A stretch of 64,000 bases of DNA from Ashinkailepas kermadecensis. Taxonomy: Eukaryota > Arthropoda > Thecostraca > Neolepadidae. Within the stretch, counting starts at the first letter, position 1. Each line of letters begins with the position of its first letter. A program made the position numbers and the translations under genes. The stretch lies in contig JAOTOM010004877.1 of assembly GCA_034440615.1 (NCBI GenBank), positions 307,501 through 371,500 of the forward strand, read 5' to 3'. Below the pieces are notes generated by a model. It did not search any database. It was not told the DNA's origin and saw only the letters and a program-made list of their open reading frames with translations. Shown here piece by piece: positions 20,095-32,589 of the stretch.

Positions 20095-22305
20095 AGTCAT
20101 AACGTCATAAAGTGTTAAGGCTTAATAAGAGCCACAGGGGCCCATCTGGGTTAAGCCTATCTAGAAAAGGTACTAGAAATATACATACTCTCACCCCAAT
20201 CAATCCCTTATCTCAAGTTCCTAGGAAGCTATATATCCCAGCCTATCTAGCACCATTCACTTGCTATTGCATAACACACTCAACAATTACAAACTCCTCC
20301 CATCATACCCATTGTGCTACCATAGACAATCTCATCATTATCACATTCTGAAGGAAGGTGCTGAATCCACTGCTAGGTACACCCTATATAAAGTTATAAA
20401 GCATTTATACTTAATTAGAAACTCGCTTGCTATTGCATAACACGCTCAACAATTACAAACTCCTCCCATCATACCCATTGTGCTACCATAGACAATCTCA
20501 TCATTATCACATCCTGAAGGAAGGTGCTGAATCCACTGCTAGGTACACCCTATATAAAGTTATAAAGTGTTTAGACTTAATAAGAGACCCAAGGGCCCAT
20601 CCAGTTAAGTCTGTAAATGGAAGATACTATAAGCCTGGCAAAAAGACCCTCCCCAACCATCCCACATCCTGGAGAAACCAGTCCTCCAATATCCCACACA
20701 CCTTTCAATGCCTATGTACCCTAGCTATCCAGCCCTACTCCCCTGATCTCTCTTAGCACATGTGGATTGAATGCCTTATCAATAATTTTCAAACTGCAAC
20801 CATGCCTGCTTAAAGGGGTATGTGCCGTGCACACTTACTGAACGTAAATCTCACCCCATCCATCACAAATTCGAACTCAAAAACAAGATTTTCCTGTCTA
20901 AAAAATTTGTCCACCCTACTTTTAAATACATTCAATGAGGAACTCCCCACAACATCAGCAGTCAGCCCATTCCACTGATCAACAACCCTTTGACTGAAGA
21001 CCTGTTCTCGCTTAACTGTCCTACACCTCAACTTGTCTAACCTGAATTGATGACCCCTATGTGATACTCTAAACTGAAGAGCACCATTTAAATTGACCTG
21101 ATCTAGTCCTTTAACAATTTTGTACATTTCAATCATGTCCCCCCTTAATCTCCTATACTTGAGTGAGTACATATCTAATGCCACAAGCCTTTCTCCATAT
21201 TCTAAGTTACCTATTCCACTGATGAGTCTAGTTGCTTTGTGCTGCACTCTTTCTAACCTGTCTATATCTTTTTCTAGGTAGGGGCTCCAAGCTTGTACAG
21301 AATATTCCAAGTGGTGTCGCACATATGCTGAGTACAATTTTGTCATGACCTCCGTGCTCTTATATATCACACTTCTATTAATGAGTCCCAGCATTCTGAG
21401 TGCCCTGTTCCTAGCTGGGCTACATTGTTTTTCTGCTTTAAGGTCTTTTGAAACCAACACACCTAAGTCCCTTTCCTCTTCAATAACATCCAGTTCCCTC
21501 CCTCCCATTGTGTATCTGAAAGTCCCACCTCCAGACCCCAGATGCATAACCTTATACTTGTTATAGTTAAAAGACATCTGCCATTGATCAACCCACTTTT
21601 TTAGGTCCTCCAAGTCTAGTCGAATATTTCTAGATTGATCACAACTGTTTGCCACTCCTACCAGCCTGATGTCATCAGCAAATTTGAACACTACTCCTCA
21701 GCCCTACCTCAATGTTATTCACAAAGATGACAAAGAGAAGTTGCCCTGGAACAGAGCCCTGTGGTACTCCACTCAGAACATCCTTCCAATCAGATTTACA
21801 TCCATTTAACATTACCCTTTGTTTCCTTCCCCTCAACCATGCTTCAATCCAACCTAGAACTTTTCCAACAATCCCATGTTGCTGTAGTTAATGAATTAGC
21901 CTCCCATGTGGAACTCTATCAAAAGCCTTGCTAAAGTCCAAGTACACAACATCCATCCTTCTTTGATTGTCTACTTCTTTAGCAACATACTCCATGAACT
22001 CCAAAAGGTTAGTTAAACAAGACCTTCGAGATCGAAATCCATGTTGAGTATCCCTTAAACGATTGTGCTTATCAAGATGAATATGCACATTCTGTGTAAC
22101 CAGATTTTCTAGTACCTTGCAAACTATTGAGGTCAAACTGACTGGCCTGTAGTTCCCTACACACTTCATACTTCCCTTTTTGAAAATTGGTACTACATTT
22201 GCAATTCTCCAATCTTCAGGCACTTCAGAATATTCCATAGACTGCCTGAAAAGTATACCTAGAGGAACTGCTAAAGCTTTAGCACACTACTAAGACCCTA
22301 GCATA
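20095..22305 (-). mobile_element. CR1-like LINE, copy 1 (5' truncated)
   Basis: The minus strand carries the C-terminal half of a CR1-type reverse transcriptase and then a long 3' UTR (20095-20800), ending in ACTTTATG-type tail units near 20100. The 5' end is cut at 22305, where a SINE begins. It is about the same family as copy 2 (34190-36530). The 3' UTR holds a 166-bp tandem duplication (units from 20260 and 20426). Confidence 0.85.
20810..22238 (-). pseudogene. CR1-like reverse transcriptase fragment, copy 1
   Basis: Two open pieces, 22238-21888 and 21691-20810, belong to one RT. The first has PEDWRIANVVPIFKKGS, NYRPVSLTSIVCKVLE and VVYLDFSKAFDRVPHG. The second has KFADDIRLVGVA (FADD active site), FNYNKYKVMHLG, LGVLVSKDLK and the CR1 C-terminal LEYSVQAWSPYLEKDIDRLE with RRLRGDMIEMYKI. 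A TAA near 21887 and a 2-base deletion near 21690 break it; copy 2 is intact at both places. Confidence 0.88.
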
Positions 22306-22467
22306 GGGGACGAGTGGTCTAGGGGTAAGATGCTCGTCTCACAATCGAAAGGTTGTGGGTTCGAGTCTCACCTGTTGCTACTCTTCGCCCGCGACCAATC
22401 GGCGTGAGAGATTGGCGACGCTACATGACTCAACGGTCGACGTGTCGTAAAACCAATAACCACCAAC
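22306..22467 (+). repeat. SINE family A, copy 1 (tRNA-derived)
   Basis: The head GGGGACGAGTGGTCTAGGGG holds an A box (TGGTCTAGGGG), and GGTTCGAGTC is the B box. The body CGCGACCAATCGGCGTGAGA is shared with SINE family B. The 3' end GTCGACGTGTCGTAAAACC and AATAACCACCAAC resembles the I-like LINE tail. It abuts the 5' break of CR1 copy 1. No clear target duplication is seen. Confidence 0.82.
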
Positions 22468-22614
22468 GATATATTATGCTACGTTATCTTAGTCTAGGTT
22501 AGGTTAGGCTATTTTATGTTTTTATATTATTTGTATATTCATATGTAATTTTTTAACTCTTGACCATAAGCAGAACACAGCCCACTTTCACTTCCTCATT
22601 TCCGGTCACACTGT

Positions 22615-22676
22615 ATATATCTGCATAGGCAAGTTTAGTAATAATACCTACTAAACTTCAGAGGATGTGTTGGTTC
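22615..22676. repeat. AAGTTTAGTA palindrome repeat, second site
   Basis: AAGTTTAGTA (22631-22640) and TACTAAACTT (22649-22658) form a perfect 10-bp stem with an 8-nt loop. The unit is preceded by ATCTGCATAGGC and followed by GAGGATGTGTTGG, the same order as at 17203-17335. Confidence 0.6.
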
Positions 22677-22739
22677 TCCAGTATATGCAGTAACAATATG
22701 CAGTGTAAGAATGGCAGATAACGTAGCATAATATGAAAT

Positions 22740-25310
22740 ATATTATGTCATATTATAATCTAACCTAACCTAGCCTAGCCAGAAAACCAGAATTGTCCGA
22801 AACAAATTTGTCAGCCATGACGTCATCAAATATATTAAATAAAATAATACAGCATCGCAAGGATCTTCCGGTCTTGGCTTCGGACGCCTGGGGTTGCGAG
22901 CATTCATTCTCGGAAATAAATGTGGAATTAAGGCAGAAACGTAAGGTTTTCGATGTCAAACAGTATTAAATTGAGTGCATTAAGTGTTGAATTTCTTCTT
23001 TATCACGTCTGTGACACGCCAGGTACGGATAATTATACGCTATGTGCTATATTTGCAGAGTGAAGAAGATTATGATTGTGTATTTGTTTGCCAACTGAAA
23101 AGTAATCATTTGCAGAGAAAATGAGTGGTCGCATCATCATTTTTACATTAAAATACCGTTCGTTCAAAACAGAAATTTCAAAAAATCGAATTTTACCTAG
23201 ATCGTAATATTTACCAACATTTGATTCTTTGGATTTTTTTTGGGTAAAGTTGGAGATCAGTTAAATTTTCATTTTTGGGGATTTTTTTTAATAGAATGTT
23301 TTTGACATGATTAAGATGATGTGACCACTCATTTTCTCTGCAAATGATTACTTTTAAGTCAACAGCAGTTGATACAATTGATGATGTCATAGGCACAGGT
23401 CTGCAGCTTATAGCCTCTATGCTTCGAGAAGGAAATTTTGAATCTTTTGGCAGTGGAATTCCTTTAAAAAACAAACACTGGCAGACCTTCAAATAATTTG
23501 AGCAAATAACCCTTCTGGGAAAGGCACTGTGTTGTGGGAAAAGTGATAAACTTGAGTGTTTGTCCTCAAAAGAAAGCTTAATAATTATCTCAGATACCTG
23601 AGCACAACCTGTACACCATGAGGCTAAGCTTACACTGATACAAGTGGTGTGCATGGCTGTGTGTGATTTGTCTACAGACTACTAAATAAATAAAATGACC
23701 TAATGCAACCTAGACTAAGATAATGTACCATAATATGTCAACTATATTATAGCATGATATAATCTAACCTAACATAACCTAACCAGAAAACCAGAATCCT
23801 CCCAAACAAACTTTTCCACCATAACATCATCAAAGCTTGCTGACATTGCTAGCGCTGCCGTCAATATTAACAACATCGCAAGGAACTTCCGGCCTTGATC
23901 GAAGGTTTTGGACGCATCTGGCTGGAAATATTGGTTGTCAGGAATGAATATGGAATTAAGTCAGAAACATAAGATTTGTATGTCAATGAGTATTGAATTG
24001 AGTGCATAAAATGTTGAATTTCTTCTTTATCATGTTTGTGACATGCCAGGTATGGATAATTATACACAATGGCTATATTTGTAGAGTGAAGGTTATGATA
24101 GTGAATTTCTTTGCCAACTGAAAGGAAATCATTTACTAAGAAAATGAGTGGTCACATCATTTTCACCTTAAAATACTCCATATTCGACAAAATTCCAAAG
24201 ACTCAAAATTTACCTTGATCTCCAATAATACCTTTTTTGAATATGATGCTTTTTGACATGGTTAAGATGATGCAAACATTCATTTTCTCTGCAAATGATT
24301 ACTTTTAAGTCAACTGCAGTTGATGCAATTGATGTCATAGGCACGATACAGAGGAAATGTGCTACAATATTAACAGCAGTTTATGAGTTAATGCTGCAAA
24401 CATTTATATACCTTAATTGGATAGTCCGGGCTGTGCCTTGTCTGTTTGTACCTCAATGGTGTCAGGCTGACCAGCATTTTGTTTTCAGCATTCAGACTGT
24501 GGTTTATAAAGCTTTGATGCTTTTTATAAAGCTTTGAGCTGAATTTTGCTGCAGTGGAATTCCTTTAAAAAAAACATACTGGCATACTTTGGAACAATCT
24601 GAGCAAATAACCTATCTCAGAACGAAAGTGTTGTTGGAAAATTCTAAACTTGCATGATTGTCCTCAAAAGAAAGCTGAATAATTATGTGAGATACTGTAA
24701 TGCAACCGGTACACAGTGAAGCTAAACTTACACTCATGTGACACATCTTGCATGTGGCTGCATCTGGTTTGTCTACTGACTTCTGCCCAGTCGAGAATTG
24801 ACAAATGATGTATGAATGGATAAATCATAGAAACAAAAAAAATAACCTAACCTAGACTAAGATACAGAATAATTAACGTTAATAGCAGCACAAGGAACTT
24901 CCGGCCTTGATAGAAGGTTATGGATGCATCTGGCTGCAAATATTTATTGTCCGGAATAAATATGGAATTAAGCCAGAAATATAAAGTTTCTATATCAAAG
25001 AGTATTGAATTGAGTGCATGAAGTGTTTAATAATATATCAAATGTTATAGCATAATATAATCTAACCTGACCTAACCAGAAAAACCGAATAGTCCCAAAC
25101 GAACTATTTGGCCATGACATCATCAAATATAATGTGAACATTGTTAGCTCTGCCATTAACGTTAATAGCAGCACACGGAACTTCCGGCCTTGATAGGAGG
25201 TTATGGATGCGTCTGGCTGCAAATATTTCTTGTCGGGAATAAATATGGAATTAAGCTAGAAACAAAGTTTCTATATCAAAGAGTATTGCATTGAGTGCAT
25301 GGAGTGTTCT
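22740..25310 (+). repeat. Cluster of dispersed repeat R1 copies
   Basis: At least three to four copies lie head to tail, starting near 22745, 23755, 24890 and 25055. Each copy begins with AATCTAACCTAACCT-like text. It then has CCAGAAAACCAGAAT, ATGACGTCATCAAA, AACTTCCGGCCTTG, a GGAATAAATATGGAATTAAG segment, and TTGAATTGAGTGCAT near its end. A second module, CACTCATTTTCTCTGCAAATG with AAGTCAACNGCAGTTGAT, lies at about 23325-23400 and 24265-24350. There are no coding frames; the origin is unknown, perhaps a non-autonomous DNA transposon. Confidence 0.6.
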
Positions 25311-27059
25311 TCAGAGATTTTATGTTAAGAGATTTCTTCAGAGATTTTATCTCTGAAAAGTGAACACATTTTTGCACTCCAGGTTCATACTGGATAGGAT
25401 GGACTTCACATGTACTCTGACACAAATGTGGGAACAAAGCTATCAATAAAGACAAACACAGAAAGACACACACAAAAATGCTAGTCATTCCACTTATGGT
25501 TACCACTCAAACTAACCACTTTTCATGACAGTCAGCAGCAGGACCACAGCTTCACACAATTGACTTAAGCTCAACCACCAGAAAGGCGACAATGCACCAA
25601 GACCACTTGCAAGATGGCAGGCCTGCACACTTAATACAATATTCTCTGGTTACTCAGACTCTGGACCTGCACCTCCCCAAACCAGTATTTGTGCCACATG
25701 TTTAGTGGGAAAATTTGGCAGTTTTAAGAGATGTCCTCCTGAGTCACAGAATGCACCAATCAGAATTGGCTGCACTAGTGTTTTCTCTTCTGAAATCGGT
25801 GTCAACCAATCAATGAAAGTTATTTTGTATATGATGTCATAACAATTAACAATTTTCAACACATTGTTAACAGTGTCATGCCACAAACACAAGACATTCA
25901 CTGAACCTTTGTGTTGCACATGGGCTTGCACACAGCTATCAAAAATCTGACTGTGGCATGGATGATTGTGGAGGTGAGTTCATATTGCATAGGTAATTAG
26001 CTGCATAGGTAGGTATTTGTTATGGAGATGGACAGGAGAGGAGTTATGAGATACGACGATTATCACGATTTGCTGCCAGTTGCAGTCTATTTTTCACTTC
26101 TTTGTTCCTATGCTTAGACATTTCATTTGACCAAGAATGATAATGCATGTGTAATATGCATGCATACTGACTACATAGACGTCTCCTGTTGGTTACTGGT
26201 AAGCAGATTTGATACGTAATATAATAATATACACACGAAAATATACTCTACCTGAAGTCGATATGCACTCCAACTCCAAACCCAGAAAGTATGTGTCCCA
26301 CTCTGCTAGCAGGTCACATGGGTTCAGGAACAGGATAGAGCATGGAGACCTGGCATGATGATCTGCATAAATTAGAAGTGATCACTAATTTGCACATCAG
26401 TTTTAATAACAAAGTAGTTTTAATATTGATTCTGCTGAAATATGTAGAATTAAACTTACAAATATCAGCAAATAACAATAGGCTTTCTGATTTATGTCAA
26501 GACTGCACTCTGCTTGACTGTATCTGGCAGCCAATGTATGACTGCCAGATTACAAATTAGAGAATGATGTTGTAATTTACCATGTTCTGAGCAACAGTAG
26601 AATAATGAAAAACAAAAGTATACTTCAGTCAATACCAACCAAGTTTATACATACATACATACATACATGATAATCCAAGCATGCTCACACTCAACAAATA
26701 ATAAGTATTCACAACGCAACTGGTGAGTATTGCTTGATAATTGCTTGTGCAGCAATTGATTCGCATATTGGGTTATGGGTTTGGAATATAAAATGGTTTA
26801 TTAAATTTATACTATGACCCTCCATCCAGCATCATTTTCTTTCCATCACCAAACAATAATTGGTGTCCATGAAAATGGTGTACAAATTGATTAAAACCAA
26901 TTCTTTTTAATATTAAATGCTGTATGATACACTTTTTGTAGTGCATGTCTGGAATGTTTTAATTGAAGCCAAAAATGTATTGGAAGGATCTAAAGCAACT
27001 CAACAGGAGAGCAAATTGCACTGTAAAATTGCCTAGTGGCATGCATCAATGTGTTGACT
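25311..27059. other. AT-rich stretch without recognisable genes
   Basis: No coding frame, RNA gene or element boundary could be supported. A short (CATA)n run is at 26646-26670. Confidence 0.6.
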
Positions 27060-27240
27060 GGGTAGTTTGCTGATGGCATATTTTGGCTGTGTTTGCACAC
27101 CATGCATAACCCCAGAGGGTATTCACAATGCATGTGGTATGTAACCCCACAGGCTATACACCATACACACAAGGCTCTTGGTTATATTGTTCTGTTCCAA
27201 ACAATGGAAGCTGAGTCAGCTGCATCCTGGGCCACTACCA
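27060..27240 (-). repeat. Dispersed repeat R3, inverted relative to 29320-29500
   Basis: The reverse complement of this stretch aligns with 29320-29500. Shared landmarks are CTGACTCAGCT, CATTGTTTGGAACA, GTGTATGGTGTATA and GGTATGTAACC (in the corresponding strand). Copies face each other 2.1 kb apart and may be ends of one element or two independent insertions. Confidence 0.5.
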
Positions 27241-27849
27241 GCTATTGAATGATTTCACTGGTGGTCTGATGTTACACAGCATTATAAAATTACAGAAATA
27301 GAGGTATTATTGCAGTTTAGGGTTTTACACACAACAAGATGAGTTTTACACACATTTTATCACCATGAAGCATGCAAAGGTGTTAATGTTTGGTTAATTT
27401 ATGTTAGGTTAGGCTTTTGTTGTAAGTTGGATTTTTTTTTAAATTTCAAATTGTGTTTTTTATTGAGTTATTTATAAACAGCTCAGGCTAGGTTAGGCTA
27501 GGCTGGGTTTTCTAACTGACAAATTTGAAGAAAATTATTGTTTGGAAATTTTCAATAAAAAAATAAAATAATATGAATTTATTTTCTTGCATGGATGGGT
27601 ACTAGGTTCGGTTAGGTTAGGTTATGTTATGTTACATTACATTTTTTCCTTTGTTTTGAATGTTACTATTTATGCTATATTACCCAACTCCAAGCCACTT
27701 TTTGGGGTGTTATTTTGCATCGAAACTTAAAAGTATGCATTTGCAGAGGAAATGATAGGCGACATCATGTTAATAAATATTTAATTGGCAAAATAAATTT
27801 TAAAAAATCACAAATTTCCTTAACTTCAAATTTACCAAAATATACGATA

Positions 27850-27931
<82 letters not shown>

Positions 27932-28799
27932 TAGTGTCACATATATTATCACAAGTGGATGTCCTTAAAAATCATAGGTGGAGGTGAAGTGTATTAATCA
28001 TGCATTCCCAAAGCCCAACTGTGACCTGGTTGTAAGGGCACACCTCTATGAAGTTTGAGTGCAACTCCAACTCCACTCAATATTTTTTTTTTTTTTAAAG
28101 TAAATGTCACTGAATGGAGAATGTTCCTGCATGTTGGAAGTTTGATTGCACCCATCCCTTTCCTCCCCCACACTACCAATTTTTTGCAGAAAGTGCTTCT
28201 CTGGGTGGAAAAGGTGCCACTAAAAATGTCTATCCCTGCAACAAAATCCATCTTTGGCAGTGAATCTACAATCATGTGTGCCTACTGTGTCTGTGTCCAT
28301 GCCCTATGCTGCTTCAGGTGATTTGAAATATTTTTTATAGTAAGCAAAGATGTAGCCAGCTGAATGCTGACAGGGTGGTGCTGTCTTAAAGGACTAGAAA
28401 ATATGAGTATTTGTTTAATATATTGATATATTGGAAAACAGTATTGTAATGATGTACTGTAACATTAAAAAAAATGAATACAGTCATAATTCAACTACAT
28501 GCAGATATTGTTCTTCATTAATTTCCTTGAATGAACACCATATCCAGACTGGATGTATAGAGAACACAGATTCCAGTGATCAACTCAGTTTGTTGGTAAT
28601 GTACATACATATTTATATTACAATATTACTGGTTTACAAATACATATGTGTTCCACTGTCAAACTAACACAACAGATGCATGTCATTACAGACATGTGTA
28701 ATGACATGTGAATATGTGATCTGTGATATATAATATGTGAATCATGATTTCATTGACACAAATTTCCACCACTAGGAAGCACAGAAACTGTATGTTTAG

Positions 28800-28830
<31 letters not shown>

Positions 28831-29067
28831 CAAAAACCTTGTTGAAACCGACCTAAGTATCATATGTAGTGAGCACAGGTTTTATCAAGTTCCTATTACA
28901 TCCAGAATAATGACTGCAACACATGACTTCCTGAGCATGTTCATCAGCTGAGTATGTTCAAGGTCAGGCTTTTATAATGCAACATTAATGGAACTTTTGA
29001 ATTCTACCTTTTACGTTTTTTAAGACATCCACTTGTGATTATTTATGTGATGCTGTAGTCTTATATA
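27241..29067. other. AT-rich stretch with microsatellites
   Basis: No gene is seen. It contains a long (TA)n at 27854-27929, a T run near 28083-28097 and a (TG)n at 28803-28830. AGGTTAGGTT-type tracts occur near 27405-27415, 27485-27505 and 27606-27630. Confidence 0.6.
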
Positions 29068-29230
29068 GGGGACGAGTGGTCTAGGGGTAAGATGCTCGTC
29101 TCGCAATCGAAAGATTGTGGGTTCGAATCTCACCTGTCGCTACTCTTCGCCCGCGACCAATCGGCGTGAGAGATTGGCGAAGCTATACGACTCAACGGTC
29201 GACGTGTCGTAAAACCAATAACCAACCAAC
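29068..29230 (+). repeat. SINE family A, copy 2, with target duplication
   Basis: 163 bp, the same head, body and tail as 22306-22467. A perfect 15-bp target duplication CTGTAGTCTTATATA lies at 29053-29067 and 29231-29245, proof of retroposition. ACGAC (29187-29191) and GTCGT (29206-29210) form a 3' hairpin just before AAAACCAATAACCAACCAAC. Confidence 0.92.
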
Positions 29231-29319
29231 CTGTAGTCTTATATATGCCTATTATATATTTAGATAAATATATAATGTTGCATTACATCAGACAATCAGT
29301 GATGTCACTCAATATCTGG

Positions 29320-29500
29320 CAGTACCCCAGTATTCACCTGACTCAGCTCACATTGTTTGGAACATAATGGTACCACCCAGAGTCTTATGTGTATGGTGTA
29401 TAACCCACAGAATTACACACCATACAGATGGTGCATATCTTCTGGTGTTACACACAATATGTATGGTATGTAACCACAACATCTGTCAAACTGCTTATCC
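29320..29500 (+). repeat. Dispersed repeat R3, second copy
   Basis: Reverse-complement partner of 27060-27240 with a variable middle part (extra ACACACCATACAGATGGTG). Confidence 0.5.
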
Positions 29501-29770
29501 AGAGAAAGCAATTTTCCATATAATCCAGACTAATATGGCAGACAGTTTGAAGGTGACGCAAAAAAGGAGCACCGACTGCTGGAGGAAAGTTGCACCTGGT
29601 GCATTGATGCTTGGGGGAGAATTCACACCAATTGCAGGGCCAAAGAAATTGAGACAATTTGTGACCTGCATCACTCGATTTAGTGTTCTTGGACCTTGGT
29701 TGGATACATTTTCTAAGGCTAGGACAAATGTGATTTTTTTTCTGGATGTAGCAAATAATTCAGTGCAGCT

Positions 29771-29935
29771 TGGGTTCTTTTTTACGACGCATTCAACCGC
29801 TAGGTTATATGGCGTCGCCAACCTCTCACGCCGATTGGTCGCGGGTGGACTCGGTAAATGCCGTCGGTTGCGAGATTCGAACCCACAATCTTGCAATCAA
29901 GAGTCCGACGCTCTACCAACTGAGCTACCGCGGTG
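29771..29935 (-). repeat. SINE family B (tRNA-Lys-like head)
   Basis: On the minus strand the head GCGGTAGCTCAGTTGGTAGA, a CTCTTGATTGC anticodon-like arm and GGTTCGAATC B box resemble tRNA-Lys. The body CGCGACCAATCGGCGTGAGA is the same as in family A. The end is GCGTCGTAAAAAAGAACC, with a GACGC/GCGTC hairpin (29786-29790 with 29812-29816). The head end CTGAGCTACCGCGG is partly duplicated at 29948-29962. Confidence 0.82.
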
Positions 29936-29964
29936 CCGTCGGAGCTACTGAGCTACCGCGGAGT

Positions 29965-30050
29965 CATAGTGCTGAGGCTTAATAAGAGCCACATGGGCCT
30001 GTCTGGTTGAGCCCATAAAGGGAAGGTACTATAAGATGAGAAAAAGAAAC
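29965..30050 (-). repeat. CR1-like LINE 3' UTR fragment
   Basis: GGCTTAATAAGAGCCACA and the following AAGGTACTATAAGA match the extreme 3' UTR of both CR1-like copies (from 20125 and 32610). A short 5'-truncated copy. Confidence 0.6.
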
Positions 30051-30279
30051 TGAAGCACACTAATCAATGATATATCCTGAGTTCCCAGTCTGCAAAACGT
30101 GGCAACCGCATGTCCAATGCCTACCTGACTGACATCAAGTGCATGTCTCAGAGGGTCCAAACTCATTTCTGGAATTCATGCCCAAACATGTAAGTAAAAC
30201 CAACAGTGCAACTGCATGGGGAGGTTCTCCATCACCCATCCACAGTGTTCACATAGCTGCATACTGAAGTCTTGAAAAG

Positions 30280-31240
30280 GGGACCAGGTGCAAAAGGGGA
30301 CATTTCTCCGAAAGGTGTTCAGACCCAAACAATTGCACATTGGGTCGAGAGATTGCACAGGAGCTCCAAAAAAAGAAGATCAGTTCCCAAAATACTAAGC
30401 ACTGGTCCTGAAAAATCAATTTTGAACCCCATAACATGCATCAAAGCCCCTGGCCTGCTTTGGGCACTGAAACAAGCATGCCAGGATCCCAAAAATCTCA
30501 CATGAGCACATATCTATTGTGCAAGGGGTCCAAAATAGCTGGCTGAGGCCCCCAAGATCATGCCAGGACCTGGAAAATCAACCTGGGCTTCAAAAATGGA
30601 AAATCAACCTGGGCTCAACAGTCACCAAAACACACCGGATCCTGCCCCAAAATGTGACAATGCACTGGGGCGCGCAATAAACACACCAGGTGCCTTCAAA
30701 TGTGTGTGTGCTTTCAAAAGCACACTTGAGGCTCCGAAAGAACACTGGGGCCCTCAATGCACACCTGGGTCACAAAGGTGACACAAGTGTCTAAACAACA
30801 AGCTAAGGGTGACAAAATCCAATGGTACTGAAAAGAAGACCAACACTTAGGTTCGGATAAAATGTTTGGTAGGTTGGCCCCTCCACAAAAAAAACAATCG
30901 CTTTCCACATATTACTTTCATGAGAAGGATCCCTTTGGAAAAAAGTATTAAAAAGTGAAAGTAAAAATGCAGTGACTTAATGGGCCCCCTTCAAATCCCT
31001 TTGCTCTTGGCACAAATTGACGTATGTGACTGGTTTATAATCTAATCTATGTAAGATTGGAAAAACGGGGACAAAAGCGGCGTAAGTATCCATGGCCAAA
31101 AACCCAAAAGGGTGTATAATCCACACGAGGCTTTTTGAATACACTGAACACGCTTTTCAATTTTTACTTTTCGCATCAATCTCTTCCATATTCTGCCAGA
31201 TAGGGTATGAAAATATGATCTGCTGACAGGCAATTTAGCA
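30280..31240 (+). repeat. Degenerate ~22-bp periodic block and flank, element R4
   Basis: From 30280 to 30790 a loose motif of the form CC-AAAA-n-CACACTGGGG recurs about every 20-25 bp. The flank 30850-31240 matches 40150-40560: TGGGCCCNNNTCAAATCC, TTGACG, ACTGGT and a weak minus-strand open stretch at 31245-31042. Blocks and flank therefore belong to one repeated element of unknown type. Confidence 0.5.
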
Positions 31241-31849
31241 GCCACATATGTTATCCAGCAGGCTAAAAGGTGCTAGAGTAGCGGAATGGCGCGAAGATAA
31301 CCATCGTTCTTCTGCATGCACCTCAAATGTTCTACACGTCCTGGAACTTTTCAGATGCAAAGTTCGGAGGGGGGGCAGCAGATTCGCCTTCTGAGACTCG
31401 AAAACCGCCTACCTGATTAATGCTGGTGGAAAACAGCATTTTAATCCAGGTGTCCTGAACCACATTTCTGAAGATAGAAACATCAAACATTCAGAAGAGG
31501 GAAATATAAGGGTGAAATGTATGACAATTGGAAGTAATTTAGCATGCATACTACCACAATTGTAAGGCTATTTTATGGTTCTTAATCACATTCCATAGCT
31601 AAATAATTGCTTATGATGATGTATACTCGTATCTCCATTATTTGAATTTAAAACTTCATTGGCATGGCATATGCATATTCATCTGCCTAAGATGAAAATC
31701 AGGTGTTATATTTTGGAAGTGACACTGTTTTTTCTTCTTTTATTTTGCTCACTTCTGTTTTCCGCGTAGACGTTATTTTTCGTGGTCCGTCAAGATTTAT
31801 CTGGCTTCAGGTTGATTTTCAAGGCTACTGTGCAATAATTGTGGGCACA
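31241..31849. other. No recognisable content
   Basis: AT-rich text with no supported gene or repeat boundary. Confidence 0.55.
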
Positions 31850-32160
31850 GGGTGTTTTATGTGCCCTAGTGCATTCTGGGGGCTCCGGATCCGATGCTTA
31901 GGGGCCTAGTTGGATTTTTCAAATTAAATTGGTCCTTTAGGACCGACTCGTTTTTCGGACCCTTAAACAATTATGAGGGATGGGGGGTGTTGATGGGCTG
32001 CTCTGGGCCTTCTGTGAATTTTCGGTCCCACATAATATTTCTGGCCCGATGAGTTTTTGGGGGCAGGTCAGCCTTTTTGGGCATCACTATAACATTGGAG
32101 TTTTTGGAGGCCCAGTGCCATTTTTCGAGACTGGGGTCCATCGCCTCTGAAAAGGGAATT
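31850..32160 (-). repeat. Degenerate ~22-bp periodic block, opposite orientation
   Basis: CCTAGTGCATTCTGGGGGC, GGGGCCTAGTTGGATTTTTC and GGCCCAGTGCCATTTTTCG show the same loose motif as 30280-30790, read from the other strand. Confidence 0.45.
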
Positions 32161-32589
32161 TCTCTTTTCCCCTATTCGGTAGGTACGCCGCTAATTTAGG
32201 TAGCTTTTGAGTGGAGTGTGATCACAATGCAGTATTGGGATTTTTATGGCATAAACTAAGCTTTAGTCATCCGTCGGCTAGCCCCGTTCGCGCTTGGTGG
32301 TCGCCCGTTTCCGGTACACCAGGCATACCGCCTGGTGCACATCCTGACGGCCGTGCACACCTGACGCGCCATTCTGCACGCCTGAGTGCACGCCTGAATT
32401 TAGGTCTGCCCTCACGAGATCTCGTTGAAACCTGCCACGTTTTGCAGACTGGGTGAGTTCTAAAGAAATTATCTACCCCACTGTGTACCCATGGCCAGTC
32501 TCATCAATGTCACATACCCAAGGGAATGTACTAAATCCACTGCCATGCACACATGTTACAAGCATATTTCCCCATGTTTTGCATGATCT
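32161..32589. other. GC-rich patch without gene call
   Basis: A CpG-containing stretch (32265-32420) with repeated GCACNCCTGA units; no splice-supported coding exon was found. Confidence 0.45.

Noticed and set aside
22306..22380. Possible functional tRNA gene
   Set aside because: A and B boxes are present, but the acceptor ends do not pair and the sequence continues into a SINE body shared with other copies.
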